Source: Bacteroidota bacterium (lineage in GTDB: Bacteria; Bacteroidota; Bacteroidia; Bacteroidales; UBA12077). From it: a stretch of DNA of 64,000 nucleotides. Each line of letters begins with the position of its first letter. Position 1 is the stretch's first letter. The translations under genes and the position numbers were made by a program. The notes beneath the pieces were generated by a model. The model saw nothing but the letters and a program-made list of their open reading frames with translations, made no database searches and had not been told where the DNA came from. Positions 50,757 through 59,620 of the stretch are shown here, piece by piece. The stretch covers positions 917,991 through 981,990 of the forward strand of contig JAHLLG010000002.1 in NCBI GenBank assembly GCA_020444275.1, written 5' to 3'.

Positions 50757-52991
50757 CTAATTATCATCTGAATCTACTCGTGTAACCTTTAAAATTCCTT
50801 TCTCCTTTCTAAGTATCGACATAAGCATTTCTAAATGTTTTACACTATCAATAAGTAGCTTTAGTTTCCCTTCAAACATTCCTTCATTAGAATCCATCGT
50901 AATAGATCTCATTCGCACCTTTAAATCTTTCGAAATAACATCTGTAATTTTATTCAACATCCCAATTTCATCTACTCCAACCACTTTAATTATTGCCTGA
51001 AATGATTGATTTGCTGCACTCTTTGTCCATTGAGCCTTTATTATTCGATAGTTATATCTATCAACCAACTGACGGGCATTAGGACAATTGGTTCTGTGTA
51101 TTTTTATCCCCTCACTTACCGTTACAAAACCAAAGATAGAATCTCCAAATATTGGGTTACAGCATTTTGCAAGTTTGTAATCCACATTTTCAATATTATC
51201 ATCAATAATTAAGTAATCTGATTTATAATCCTCTTTTGGCTTTTCTTCAATTTCCTGCTCTACTATATTCTCCTGATTAACAACTTCATCCTTGTTAGTT
51301 TCAGTAAGCAAATCTTTAATTGTCGCAACATCAATTTTTTCAGTGGCAATAGCATAATACAAATCTACTGGAGCTTTCAGTTTAAAGTGCTTAACAATTT
51401 TATCAATCAGTGCATCTTCAAACTTTATTTTCCAATTTTTTAACCTGCGTTTTAGTAGCTCTTTCCCCTCTTCTGCCTCTTTAAACTTTTCCTCACGCAG
51501 CGTTGATTTGATCTTGGTTTTTGCCTTAGATGTAACTACAAAGTTTAACCAATCGGTTTTAGGTTTCTGTGTTTTGGATGTTACAATACTTACCTGATCG
51601 CCATTTTGCAACGGTTGCTTTATGGTTACATTTTTATGATTAATCATTGCACCAACGCACTGATTACCTACATCAGAGTGAATATCGTATGCAAAATCGA
51701 GTACTGTAGCACCAGCTGGGAGTTTCTTTAAATCGCCCGTAGGTGTAAATACAAATACCTCTTTATTGTAAAGATTTAGTTTTAGATCATCGATAGTTTC
51801 TCCATTGGCAACTCCATTACTTTCAATTACATCACGTACTTTCTGCATCCAGGTATCGATACCTTTTTCTGCTTTTACACCTTTATATCTCCAATGGGCA
51901 GCATAACCTTTCTCGGCCACTTCATCCATACGTTGAGTTCGAATCTGCACTTCCACCCACTTATTTTCAGGACCAACAACTGTAGTGTGTAACGATTCAT
52001 ATCCATTTGATTTTGGAATGGATATCCAATCGCGTAAACGCTTTGGATTGGGTTGATAAAAATCTGTTACCATGGAATATACTCTCCAGCAATCGGCTTT
52101 TTCTTTGGATGGTTTTGAATTTAAGATGATACGAATAGCAAAAATGTCATACACCTCTTCGAATCCGACATTCTGCTTTTTCATTTTTTGCCAAATAGAA
52201 TAGACAGATTTTGGACGACCTTTTATTTCGTAATCAAAACCTTCTTCGTTCAGCACCTTTATGATCGGAGCCGTAAATTTTTTAATAAATCGTTCACGTT
52301 TAGCGGTTGTAGCTTCAAGCTTTTTTATAATCTCTTTATATTTATCCTTTTCGGTATATTTCATCGACAGATTTTCCAACTCCGACTTAATGTTGTAAAG
52401 TCCTAATCGATGTGCTAAAGGAGCATATAATGAAAATGTTTCCAAAGAAGTTTTGATCTGGTATTCTTCCGGATAGTAATTTAAACCACGCATGTGATTT
52501 AGTAAAATGGCCAGCTTTATTAAAATTACACGAACATCTTCGGCCAATGTCAAAAGCATTTGGCGGAAATTTTCAGCCTGACTGGCAGAAGTTTTAGTAT
52601 TTAATTCTTCAATTTTTACCAATCCATCAACCATTGTTGCAATAGTCTTATCAAATTCCTTTTCTACCTCAATAATAGTTATCTTTTTATCAATCACTGC
52701 ATGATATAATAAGGAAGCAACAACAGATCTGGTTCCTAAACCTATTTGGGTTACAACAACAATAGCAACCTCAAGAGTATCAATAATTTCAGGCTCACCA
52801 GACGGAGATCTTTTTACTTCTGATGCATCTAATGCCACATCAAAGGCTTTTCGTATAAGCTCTAATTCCTTCTTTTTGGTAAAATCTTCAGATAATTGTA
52901 ATAACTCACGATATTTCTCAATGATCTTTTTTCGCTCACGATCAGTGATTCTTCCTTCTGTTTTTTGATCGAAATTTATTTTAGGTAACAT
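50757..52991 (-). CDS. relA: RelA-like (p)ppGpp synthetase with degenerate hydrolase centre
   Basis: 744 residues with the RSH order: HD-type hydrolase-like domain, synthetase, TGS (VFVFTPTGDLKKLPAGATV), helical, zinc-finger-like (KLAKCCNPIFGDSI) and ACT (IKVVGVDEIGMLNKIT). The synthetase has GRPKSVYSIWQKMKK, RLRDWISIPKSNGYESLHT and EVQIRTQRM, all intact. In the hydrolase part the metal motif HD is replaced by Tyr96-His97 (LLYHAVIDK), and the earlier His is Asp71, so hydrolysis is unlikely. It therefore resembles a synthetase-only RelA. It lies 2 bases after the nitrilase gene and is co-transcribed with it. Confidence 0.92.
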   Translation of the reverse strand: MLPKINFDQKTEGRITDRERKKIIEKYRELLQLSEDFTKKKELELIRKAFDVALDASEVKRSPSGEPEIIDTLEVAIVVVTQIGLGTRSVVASLLYHAVIDKKITIIEVEKEFDKTIATMVDGLVKIEELNTKTSASQAENFRQMLLTLAEDVRVILIKLAILLNHMRGLNYYPEEYQIKTSLETFSLYAPLAHRLGLYNIKSELENLSMKYTEKDKYKEIIKKLEATTAKRERFIKKFTAPIIKVLNEEGFDYEIKGRPKSVYSIWQKMKKQNVGFEEVYDIFAIRIILNSKPSKEKADCWRVYSMVTDFYQPNPKRLRDWISIPKSNGYESLHTTVVGPENKWVEVQIRTQRMDEVAEKGYAAHWRYKGVKAEKGIDTWMQKVRDVIESNGVANGETIDDLKLNLYNKEVFVFTPTGDLKKLPAGATVLDFAYDIHSDVGNQCVGAMINHKNVTIKQPLQNGDQVSIVTSKTQKPKTDWLNFVVTSKAKTKIKSTLREEKFKEAEEGKELLKRRLKNWKIKFEDALIDKIVKHFKLKAPVDLYYAIATEKIDVATIKDLLTETNKDEVVNQENIVEQEIEEKPKEDYKSDYLIIDDNIENVDYKLAKCCNPIFGDSIFGFVTVSEGIKIHRTNCPNARQLVDRYNYRIIKAQWTKSAANQSFQAIIKVVGVDEIGMLNKITDVISKDLKVRMRSITMDSNEGMFEGKLKLLIDSVKHLEMLMSILRKEKGILKVTRVDSDDN

Positions 52992-52993
52992 TA

Positions 52994-53773
52994 TTACAAT
53001 ATTTTAAATTCATCGGCATCGAGAAATACCGGAAATTTATCTCTAAACCTGTTTAGTTCATTTAATGATAACTCAGCACTTATGATCTCATCTTCATAAT
53101 CCTTTGCCTTTTGTATAATTTGTCCTTTAGGATCAATAATCACAGTATCGCCGGAATAACTAATTCCTGTTCCATCTTTTCCAATACGATTAACCCCTAC
53201 TACATAAGCCTGATTTTCAATTGCACGGGCTTTTAATAATGTATTCCACACCTCTCTCCTGCTTTCGGGCCAACTGGCTATATAGATTAACAAATCATAA
53301 TCGTTTTGGTTCCTACTCCAAACCGGGAAACGCAAATCGTAGCATATTAGAGGACAAATTCGCCATTCATTATGTTTAAAAATGACTTTCTTTTCTCCTT
53401 TAGTAAAATCGATGTGTTCCCTTTCCATGCGGAACAGATGTCCTTTATCGTATGTATAATATTTCTCATCGGGAAACATGGTAATGCAACGATTATAAAA
53501 GTTTTCATTTTCTTTAACAATAATGCTGCCAAGTATAATTTTATTGATCTCTTTTGCCTGGTTTTTCATCCACTGAAATGATTTTCCTGACATTTCTTCT
53601 GCCAGTTGCTTTGAGTTCATTGAAAAACCGGTGGTAAACATTTCCGGAAGAATTACCATTTCTGATTCCCGGGGTAATTGCTTAAACTTATCTTCAAAAT
53701 GTTTCAAATTCTGATCAATTTTTTCCCAGGCCAAATTGGTCTGTATACAAGAAATATGAACGTTTTGTGACAT
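52994..53773 (-). CDS. Omega-amidase / carbon-nitrogen hydrolase (nitrilase superfamily)
   Basis: 259 residues with the complete nitrilase triad: Glu44 (LPEMFTTGF), Lys110 (YTYDKGHLF) and Cys144 (LICYDLRFP), plus YIASWPESRREVW. It is closest in look to the omega-amidase/YafV group, which converts alpha-ketoglutaramate or similar amides to acids. An ATG 24 bases upstream (53797) is in frame; the shorter start MSQNVHISCIQ fits the family better. It lies upstream of relA with a two-base gap, so glutamine-type metabolism and the stringent response are on one transcript. Confidence 0.9.
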   Translation of the reverse strand: MSQNVHISCIQTNLAWEKIDQNLKHFEDKFKQLPRESEMVILPEMFTTGFSMNSKQLAEEMSGKSFQWMKNQAKEINKIILGSIIVKENENFYNRCITMFPDEKYYTYDKGHLFRMEREHIDFTKGEKKVIFKHNEWRICPLICYDLRFPVWSRNQNDYDLLIYIASWPESRREVWNTLLKARAIENQAYVVGVNRIGKDGTGISYSGDTVIIDPKGQIIQKAKDYEDEIISAELSLNELNRFRDKFPVFLDADEFKIL

Positions 53774-53803
53774 AATCATTCGATTTTTATTTACCAAAGA
53801 TAA

Positions 53804-53834
53804 AAGAAAAGCTTCAAAACAATTTGAAGCTTTC
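53804..53834 (-). terminator. Terminator of ptb
   Basis: AAAGCTTCAAA (53808-53818) pairs with TTTGAAGCTTT (53823-53833) around 4 bases; the minus strand continues into TCTTTTATC. Confidence 0.75.
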
Positions 53835-53863
53835 TCTTAATTTATGTTAATTCTTTTGCGCTT

Positions 53864-54772
53864 CTAGGCCATTAAACAAGATAAGGCTACACAGTAAAAT
53901 TTTGATTTTTGACTCTCGCTTCGTGACATAACAACAACAGGTTTTATGGTTCCCTGGATGAGTCCTGCTAATTCGCCGCCACCGAATAACATTAATCCTT
54001 TGTAGAAACTATTTGCCGATTCCAATGATGGAAATATTAATGCATCAGCCTCGCCGTTAATAGGAGTTGGTACGCCTTTTATTTTTACACTCTCTTTATC
54101 GCAAGCTAAAAAAACATCTAAAGGACCATCAATAGTACAATTTGGGATTTGTCCCCGATCAACCATCTTACAAATCTGCGTATAGTCTGTACTATAATGA
54201 AAACTATCATTCACTTTTTCTGAAGCACCAATTAATGCTATTTTTGGATTTTCAATTCCAAATCTCCTGGTCATATTTATGGTATAATTCACCATAGCTA
54301 TTTTTTGATTTAAATCAGGATAAGGCAATACTGCGGTATCTGAAACGAATAGCAACTTATCGTACTTAGGAAGTTCAAGCGCACAAACATAACTCATAAC
54401 CGCCTTGGGAGGTAGTAATCCCTTTTCTTTATCAAGTACAGCTTTAAGAAACTTATCGGTACCAATTAAACCTTTCATAAGCACATCCGCTTCATCCTGC
54501 CGAACCATGCGAACGGCTTCTTTCGCTGCATTTAGTTGATCAGGTACATCCACAATTTTATAATCTTCGGCTTTAGCGCTAGCCGCAGCTAAAACATCTC
54601 TGATTTTAGATTTATTTCCAATAAGTATTGGTGTTGCAAATCCTTTTTCTCTGGCCTCAATTAAGGCACTAATTGTGTTTTCATCTTCGGCTACGGCAAC
54701 AGCAATTCGTTTATTTAATCCAGTTTGGATTAAATGCTGAACCATCTGATCCAACGAGGTTATCATACTCAT
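53864..54772 (-). CDS. ptb: Phosphate butyryltransferase
   Basis: 302 residues of the phosphotransacetylase/phosphotransbutyrylase fold: ALIEAREKGFATPILIGN, ADVLMKGLIGTDKFLKAVL, SYVCALELPKYDKLLFVSD and GVPTPINGEADALIFPSLES. It interconverts butyryl-CoA (or branched acyl-CoA) and butyryl-phosphate. The usual partner butyrate kinase (buk) is not adjacent. It is more Ptb-like than Pta in length and in the lack of an N-terminal DRTGG region. The 264 bases upstream hold an imperfect palindrome (54888-54936). Confidence 0.88.
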   Translation of the reverse strand: MSMITSLDQMVQHLIQTGLNKRIAVAVAEDENTISALIEAREKGFATPILIGNKSKIRDVLAAASAKAEDYKIVDVPDQLNAAKEAVRMVRQDEADVLMKGLIGTDKFLKAVLDKEKGLLPPKAVMSYVCALELPKYDKLLFVSDTAVLPYPDLNQKIAMVNYTINMTRRFGIENPKIALIGASEKVNDSFHYSTDYTQICKMVDRGQIPNCTIDGPLDVFLACDKESVKIKGVPTPINGEADALIFPSLESANSFYKGLMLFGGGELAGLIQGTIKPVVVMSRSESQKSKFYCVALSCLMA

Positions 54773-54887
54773 AGATTATGAATTTGGTTAATAAATTTTG
54801 TCTAAGCTAGTGTTTTACAGCTAATTTACAAAATAATTTTTATTACAGATTAGAAGGAATTTAATATATCATACCATTTAAAATTCA

Positions 54888-54936
54888 TTAACATTTCAGA
54901 ACACTAATGTTTTATTAAGTGTTAATCTGAAAGTTA
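54888..54936. repeat. Imperfect long palindrome upstream of ptb
   Basis: TTAACATTTCAGAACACT and AGTGTTAATCTGAAAGTTA are near reverse complements with small bulges, around 12 bases (TTCAG/CTGAA and ACACT/AGTGT are exact). It lies 116-164 bases upstream of the ptb start and 101-149 bases after the stop of the 138-aa membrane-protein gene. It may be a terminator without a T-run or a regulator site. The rest of the 264-base gap holds nothing else clear. Confidence 0.45.
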
Positions 54937-55036
54937 TCGTGTAAAATAAATCCAGTTATATTTTTATTTAAGTTTTAAATAAAAAAGTAGCAATTCGTTT
55001 AAAACAATTCTAATAAAACTATAAGTTATTATATTA

Positions 55037-55453
55037 TTAACCAGCAATTTTAGGTACAAATAGCTCGCTTAATTTTAAACCTCCAACCTGGGCAAAAATA
55101 ATGTATAACAAAACAAAAGATATATCGATGATTCCTGTAAAAGCAAAGGTATTAGGAAAATCAGCAACAAAAACCATTGATACATAGAGCTGAATCACAT
55201 AAAATATTCGACCAAAAACAAGGCAGCCAACATTGAAGACATATCGTTTTATATTAAAAGCTGAAAGAAACTGCAAGTAAGCGAAACAAAGAAAAAATGA
55301 TCCCAGAAAAATTGCATAAAAAGGCTCTATATCGGGATTATCTATTTTACGACCTGTACCAATCACAAATAAATATTGTATTGCTGCAATTGTATCCCAT
55401 ATACCACTTACAAAAAATGTAATTGCTAATGGTTTTAATGATTTTCTTTTCAC
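55037..55453 (-). CDS. Small four-TM membrane protein in the TetR operon
   Basis: 138 residues with four membrane helices (about 9-30, 45-66, 73-98, 106-130). It begins with a short basic cytosolic stretch (MKRKSLKPLA). I recognise no family. It lies 12 bases after the flavoprotein gene and is the last of the three-gene TetR operon, so it may belong to the same function (inference). Confidence 0.65.
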   Translation of the reverse strand: MKRKSLKPLAITFFVSGIWDTIAAIQYLFVIGTGRKIDNPDIEPFYAIFLGSFFLCFAYLQFLSAFNIKRYVFNVGCLVFGRIFYVIQLYVSMVFVADFPNTFAFTGIIDISFVLLYIIFAQVGGLKLSELFVPKIAG

Positions 55454-55465
55454 TTTCTTAAACTT

Positions 55466-56035
55466 TTATAATCGTGAGCCTAGTTTTTGAGCTTTTTTTA
55501 TCTCTTTAGCTTTAATTGATTTAAGTTTTTTAGTACCTGGTTTACTTAATGTACCTTTTACTTTATAACCTCCATAATTTAATACTTCCCTAACAGATCT
55601 TAATGCACCTCTGCTTTCTGGCAAAATAAAATTAAACGGATAAGGTGTTGTGCATGCAGTTACAATAACCGCCTTTTTACCTTTCTGCTTAGGTGTAGGA
55701 ATCCCATTTTTACTTTCACCCATAAAAACAGGTACATTTCTTTCCAAAAGCATTTTAAGTTGTGCACTCATATTCCCCCAATATGTTGGAGTTCCTATGA
55801 TTAATCTATCAGCTTTATCAATTTTTCGTCCCACTATGTGCGCATCATCTTCCTTCAACACACATGTATTAGTCTGCCTGCATTTCATACATCCTATGCA
55901 AGGTTTCATAGTTAAATCAAAAACATCAATCCATTCAAGCTGGGATTTATTTTTCAATCCGTCTGATACAAACTTTAATAAAGTTGCAATTGTTCCTGTT
56001 TTCTTAGGACTACCATTTATTATTAATGTTTTCAT
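55466..56035 (-). CDS. Flavodoxin-fold NAD(P)H reductase with four-Cys motif (Isf-like)
   Basis: 189 residues. N-terminal flavin-binding loop INGSPKKTGTIATLL, followed by CIGCMKCRQTNTC, a C-x2-C-x2-C-x5-C pattern like that of iron-sulfur flavoproteins (Isf). Next is IGTPTYWGNMSAQLKMLLER, typical of NADPH-dependent FMN reductases. The Cys set may bind a 4Fe-4S cluster. The C-terminal tail is Lys-rich (LSKPGTKKLKSIKAKEIKKA), which is unusual. It lies 15 bases after tetR in a shared operon and is likely the regulated gene. Confidence 0.85.
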   Translation of the reverse strand: MKTLIINGSPKKTGTIATLLKFVSDGLKNKSQLEWIDVFDLTMKPCIGCMKCRQTNTCVLKEDDAHIVGRKIDKADRLIIGTPTYWGNMSAQLKMLLERNVPVFMGESKNGIPTPKQKGKKAVIVTACTTPYPFNFILPESRGALRSVREVLNYGGYKVKGTLSKPGTKKLKSIKAKEIKKAQKLGSRL

Positions 56036-56050
56036 TATACCTGTTTTAAT

Positions 56051-56671
56051 TTATTCAAAATAAGAATTTATAATTTGTTTTATAGCATTTTCAATTTTTT
56101 GCCAACCTTTTTCAGAATTTAACTCAACTCCATTAAACATATCAACTGTTTTCGACCTTAATACCAAATAATATATTCCTGACACCAGCAGAGCCATTAT
56201 CGCATCCGTTTCACCATTGGTTAAGTCCATCTTTGTCTTTAATTTACTACTTAACTCATATCCTTTTTCTTCACGTTCTTTTGCAATAGCAATTGTTAGT
56301 TCGTTTTTTTCCATCATCTCCCACAACATTAACTCTTGAAGTTCTCTATCCTTTCTTAATTCTCTTAATTGAGTTATTAGTATTTCTACAATTAGGCTTT
56401 TTAACTCGCTTTTTTGAACCTTTTCAATCTCATCGTGCAGTCTGTTTGATATGTTTATATAAAAATCTTTTTGCTTAGCAAATGCTTTAAGCAGGCCATT
56501 AAGACCACCGAAATAACGATATATTAAAACCTTATCAAGATTAGCTTCTTTAGCAATAGCGTTAATACCTATGCCCTTAAAGCCTTCTCTGAAAATAATA
56601 TTTCCGACAGCTTCAATTAATTTTTGTTTGGATAATTCTTTATTTCTTTGAGTAGATGTGTCTTTTTTCAT
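56051..56671 (-). CDS. TetR family transcriptional regulator
   Basis: 206 residues. The N-terminal HTH (QKLIEAVGNIIFREGFKG, INAIAKEANLDKVLIYRYF) is a standard TetR DNA-binding domain; the C-terminal helical domain (about 75-200) should bind an unknown small molecule. A three-half-site operator overlaps its promoter (56698-56733), which indicates autorepression of the whole operon. Confidence 0.92.
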   Translation of the reverse strand: MKKDTSTQRNKELSKQKLIEAVGNIIFREGFKGIGINAIAKEANLDKVLIYRYFGGLNGLLKAFAKQKDFYINISNRLHDEIEKVQKSELKSLIVEILITQLRELRKDRELQELMLWEMMEKNELTIAIAKEREEKGYELSSKLKTKMDLTNGETDAIMALLVSGIYYLVLRSKTVDMFNGVELNSEKGWQKIENAIKQIINSYFE

Positions 56672-56697
56672 ATTCTATAATACTATGTCTCCATATG

Positions 56698-56726
56698 GTG
56701 ACAAATATATGTCACTTTTGGGTGAC
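56698..56726. promoter_or_regulatory. TetR operator: three GTGAC half-sites
   Basis: GTGACA (56698-56703), TGTCAC (56710-56715) and GTGAC (56722-56726). The first two make a perfect 18-bp inverted repeat with a 6-base spacer; GTCAC/GTGAC of the last two form a second inverted repeat, centred 12 bases on. The first repeat covers the -7 box. Confidence 0.75.
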
Positions 56727-56733
56727 TTGCAAA
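56702..56733 (-). promoter_or_regulatory. Promoter of the tetR operon
   Basis: On the minus strand TTTG (56733-56730), a 20-base spacer and TATATTTG (56709-56702), a full match to the Bacteroidota -33/-7 pattern. It lies about 30 bases before the tetR ATG and is overlapped by both operator repeats. Confidence 0.7.
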
Positions 56734-56931
56734 TTATTCTAAATATTTTTACGTTTTTATGAGAAAGATACCTACTAATGAACTTTAGTAGTCGTTATTA
56801 TTTGATCTGATGTTCCAGCTGCAATAATGGGTACATAAAAAATATAATACCTACCGCAAGACGAATTTGTTTATGTTTTAGCTATATTCAGAATGAATTT
56901 GAGTTAATTATTTTTTCTTAGAAAATCTTAA

Positions 56932-57687
56932 CTACTGATTCATCCAGGATTTAAATTTTGGAGAACGCTCTATACTAACTATAGTTTCTAGTTCATCATC
57001 GACCGGCGGATTCAAATTAAGTTTAACCCGTCCACGTGAATAAGCAATCATTTCCGAAATAGCTTGCATATTAACCATATATTTTCTATTGATTCGAAAG
57101 AACTGATCTGGATCAAGAATATCGTCTAAAGCATCCAAAGTGAAATCAATATCATAAGATGCATTTTTGAATGTTTTTATATATACACTTTTTTCCATTG
57201 CGTAAAAATATGCAATATCGGCGGTTTCAATTTTTTTTAGCTTATCGCCAACCTGAATTAAAAACCGCTTTTTGTAATCAATACTTTTTCCCTGAATTCC
57301 TGCCAAAAGGCTTTCAAAATCGATACTTAGAGCTGCTTTTAAACTATTAAACTTTTCGAGACTATCCTCAAGCTCATCTTTTCTAATTGGTTTTAGTAAA
57401 TAGGATATACTATTTAAATCAAAGGCTTTAATAGCATATTGATCATAGGCTGTTGTAAATATTATGGGCGTTTTAATGGTTAGCTGATCGAAAATTGAAA
57501 AGCTTATTCCATCTGATAGCTGAATATCCAAAAAAATTAAATCGCATGAATTATTGCTGAACCATTTTACGGAATCTTCAACCGAACCAAGTTTTGCAAT
57601 TACCTGGATATCTTTATCCAGTTCTTGTATCATTTTCTCTAAACGCTGAGCTGCAAATTTTTCATCTTCGATAATAACTGCCTTCAT
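56932..57687 (-). CDS. LytTR family response regulator
   Basis: 251 residues: a receiver domain (1-120) with acidic pocket IEDE and phospho-acceptor Asp54 (LIFLDIQLSDG), then a LytTR DNA-binding domain (about 145-250; FYAMEKSVYIKTFKNASY, QFFRINRKYMVNMQAI). It is the output partner of the histidine kinase whose stop codon is one base upstream. Its target sites are not known. Confidence 0.95.
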   Translation of the reverse strand: MKAVIIEDEKFAAQRLEKMIQELDKDIQVIAKLGSVEDSVKWFSNNSCDLIFLDIQLSDGISFSIFDQLTIKTPIIFTTAYDQYAIKAFDLNSISYLLKPIRKDELEDSLEKFNSLKAALSIDFESLLAGIQGKSIDYKKRFLIQVGDKLKKIETADIAYFYAMEKSVYIKTFKNASYDIDFTLDALDDILDPDQFFRINRKYMVNMQAISEMIAYSRGRVKLNLNPPVDDELETIVSIERSPKFKSWMNQ

Positions 57688-57688
57688 A

Positions 57689-58756
57689 TTACTCTATTTC
57701 TATTAAAGGTAATTTAACAACATAATGTTTGGCTTCAACAATAAATTCTGGCAATTGATTATGTATCATTGTGTATCTTTTTTTTAAATTCTCTTGTCCT
57801 ATACCAGATGAGTAAGTGGATGATATTTTAGCCTGAATATTGTTTTTAATATATAATGATTTTTCAAAATGGTAAATTTCAATCCTTAATGGTTTCGATT
57901 CGTTAATTACATTATGTTTAATTGCATTTTCCAGTACAATTTGTAAGGATAAAGGTGGTAAATATAATTCAAGTAAATTTGCCGGAAGACTAACATCTAA
58001 TGATAAATCGTTACCATATCGGATCTGTTGTAAAAAGAAATACGACCGTACAAAACGAAGTTCATCCTTTAATGTAACTAATTTTTTATCAATTGTTTCC
58101 AGCACATATCGGTAAATCATCGAGAACTCATCGATAAATTCCTGAGCTTTAGATATATCATTTTCAATTAACCCGGATAGTACATTTAAACTATTAAACA
58201 TAAAATGTGGGTTAATTTGATTCTTTAATACTTCAAAACGGATTTGCGACAACTCATTTTCGAGAATTTCTGCTTTAGATTTTGATTCCTTGTTTTCGTG
58301 AAAAAATATTTGTGCCTCTAAAGCTATCATTAAAATAATATTAACAACCGAAAAAATTAACGCATTTGTTATTAAAACAGAATATAATCCTTCTACATAT
58401 GGATCAACAGCATGGGCAAAAAGTGTTATTATTATTGAAACTATAACAGCAAAAATAACTGTTAAGAAAAACTGTAATAGTATTCGTTTAAATGCACTTC
58501 TGTTCCATGAGAAAGATTTATTTAAGACATAAATTATAAACAAATTTGGATAAGCAATCATAAATCCAGCTATAGTTGTAAGAACACTGCTATACACGAG
58601 CCTGGAAATAAAATTGCTGAAATCGGGTACATTGTAATAGCCGCTAAAGTGGTTATATGTAATAATAATGACCTGTATAATTACTGCAAAAACAGCCAGT
58701 AATTTTAGTAATTTAAAAAATGGGAAAAGTTGATTTAGTTTTTTCAAAAGCTTCAT
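57689..58756 (-). CDS. LytS/YehU-type membrane sensor histidine kinase
   Basis: 355 residues with four membrane helices (about 15-35, 53-75, 90-113, 125-148), then a His_kinase domain with the phospho-acceptor NQINPHFMFNSLNVL and a C-terminal HATPase (PPLSLQIVLENAIKHNVI, SSGIGQENLKKRY). Kinase and LytTR regulator form one transcript. The signal is unknown; the lack of a periplasmic domain suggests sensing in or near the membrane. Confidence 0.93.
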   Translation of the reverse strand: MKLLKKLNQLFPFFKLLKLLAVFAVIIQVIIITYNHFSGYYNVPDFSNFISRLVYSSVLTTIAGFMIAYPNLFIIYVLNKSFSWNRSAFKRILLQFFLTVIFAVIVSIIITLFAHAVDPYVEGLYSVLITNALIFSVVNIILMIALEAQIFFHENKESKSKAEILENELSQIRFEVLKNQINPHFMFNSLNVLSGLIENDISKAQEFIDEFSMIYRYVLETIDKKLVTLKDELRFVRSYFFLQQIRYGNDLSLDVSLPANLLELYLPPLSLQIVLENAIKHNVINESKPLRIEIYHFEKSLYIKNNIQAKISSTYSSGIGQENLKKRYTMIHNQLPEFIVEAKHYVVKLPLIEIE

Positions 58757-58802
58757 TTTGGTCGTAATAAAGATATAAATTAAACATGAGTTAATAAAAC
58801 AT

Positions 58803-58829
58803 TAAAAGGGTTGGTTACTTTCCAACCCT
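58803..58829 (-). terminator. Terminator of the 212-aa barrel gene
   Basis: AGGGTTGG (58807-58814) pairs with CCAACCCT (58822-58829) around 7 bases; the minus strand continues into TTTAATG. It lies before the kinase start. Confidence 0.75.
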
Positions 58830-58843
58830 GACTTTGGCACCAG

Positions 58844-59482
58844 TTAAAATATTCCCCACTTAATCGATATACCTGCTGAATAATCTCTTAAAAAGTATTC
58901 GTCTTCTCCCTTCATTTCTACGGGTGAAGTTAATCGATAACCAGCCTGTGCACCTAACCACCAGTTTTTATAAACTCGTACCTGAAATTCTACCCCTAAT
59001 TCATTGACAGCAAAATCGTCCATATCAACAATTTCTTCATACCATTCTTTTGATTCAGTATAATCTTTATCATACTCAAAAAAAGTTATACCGCTTCCAC
59101 CCAGCCATGAGATACTTAATTTCCCCCAATCGTTTAATGGAAATAATCTCTCAACGAATAAACCTGCATATCCAGCCTGCAATCTATATGTTCCATCGTC
59201 AACCAATTCACTTAGCTCTTTGTCATAATCCAAAGCATTACCTCCTACTCCAATTGTCCATTTTTGGTTAAAAACAACGCCTATTCTTGCTCCTAACCAA
59301 TAAGCATCTTCACCTTTTAAAGGCGAATAGGTTCCTGATAATCCCACATACGTTCCAATGGTATGGGTTCTCTTTTTTCCTTCATATGTCCAAATGTAGT
59401 TTCTATTTTGAGCTTCCTGTGCTTTACTGTAAACACTTAATAAAAATAAAATTGTGCTTAATATTATTACTCTTGTTTTCAT
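58844..59482 (-). CDS. Small outer-membrane beta-barrel protein
   Basis: 212 residues with a signal peptide (to about 21; SVYSKAQ). Strands such as THTIGTYVGLSGTYSPL, ARIGVVFNQKWTIGVGGNAL and FQVRVYKNWWLGAQAGYRL end in SAGISIKWGIF, a good last barrel strand with a C-terminal Phe. No function is known. It has its own terminator. Confidence 0.75.
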   Translation of the reverse strand: MKTRVIILSTILFLLSVYSKAQEAQNRNYIWTYEGKKRTHTIGTYVGLSGTYSPLKGEDAYWLGARIGVVFNQKWTIGVGGNALDYDKELSELVDDGTYRLQAGYAGLFVERLFPLNDWGKLSISWLGGSGITFFEYDKDYTESKEWYEEIVDMDDFAVNELGVEFQVRVYKNWWLGAQAGYRLTSPVEMKGEDEYFLRDYSAGISIKWGIF

Positions 59483-59546
59483 AATCCTAAAATTTAAAAG
59501 GTTTTAGATTAATTTGTTGAAACAAAAGTATGGCGTGCAACTACCA

Positions 59547-59579
59547 TAAAAAAAGAAAACACGACGAGCGTGTTTTCTT
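59547..59579 (-). terminator. Terminator of the DUF4197 gene
   Basis: AAGAAAACACG (59553-59563) pairs with CGTGTTTTCTT (59569-59579) around 5 bases; the minus strand continues into TTTTTATG. Confidence 0.85.
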
Positions 59580-59620
59580 AGCAAATGAATGTGATTTAAT
59601 ATGGGATTATTGTGATCTGT

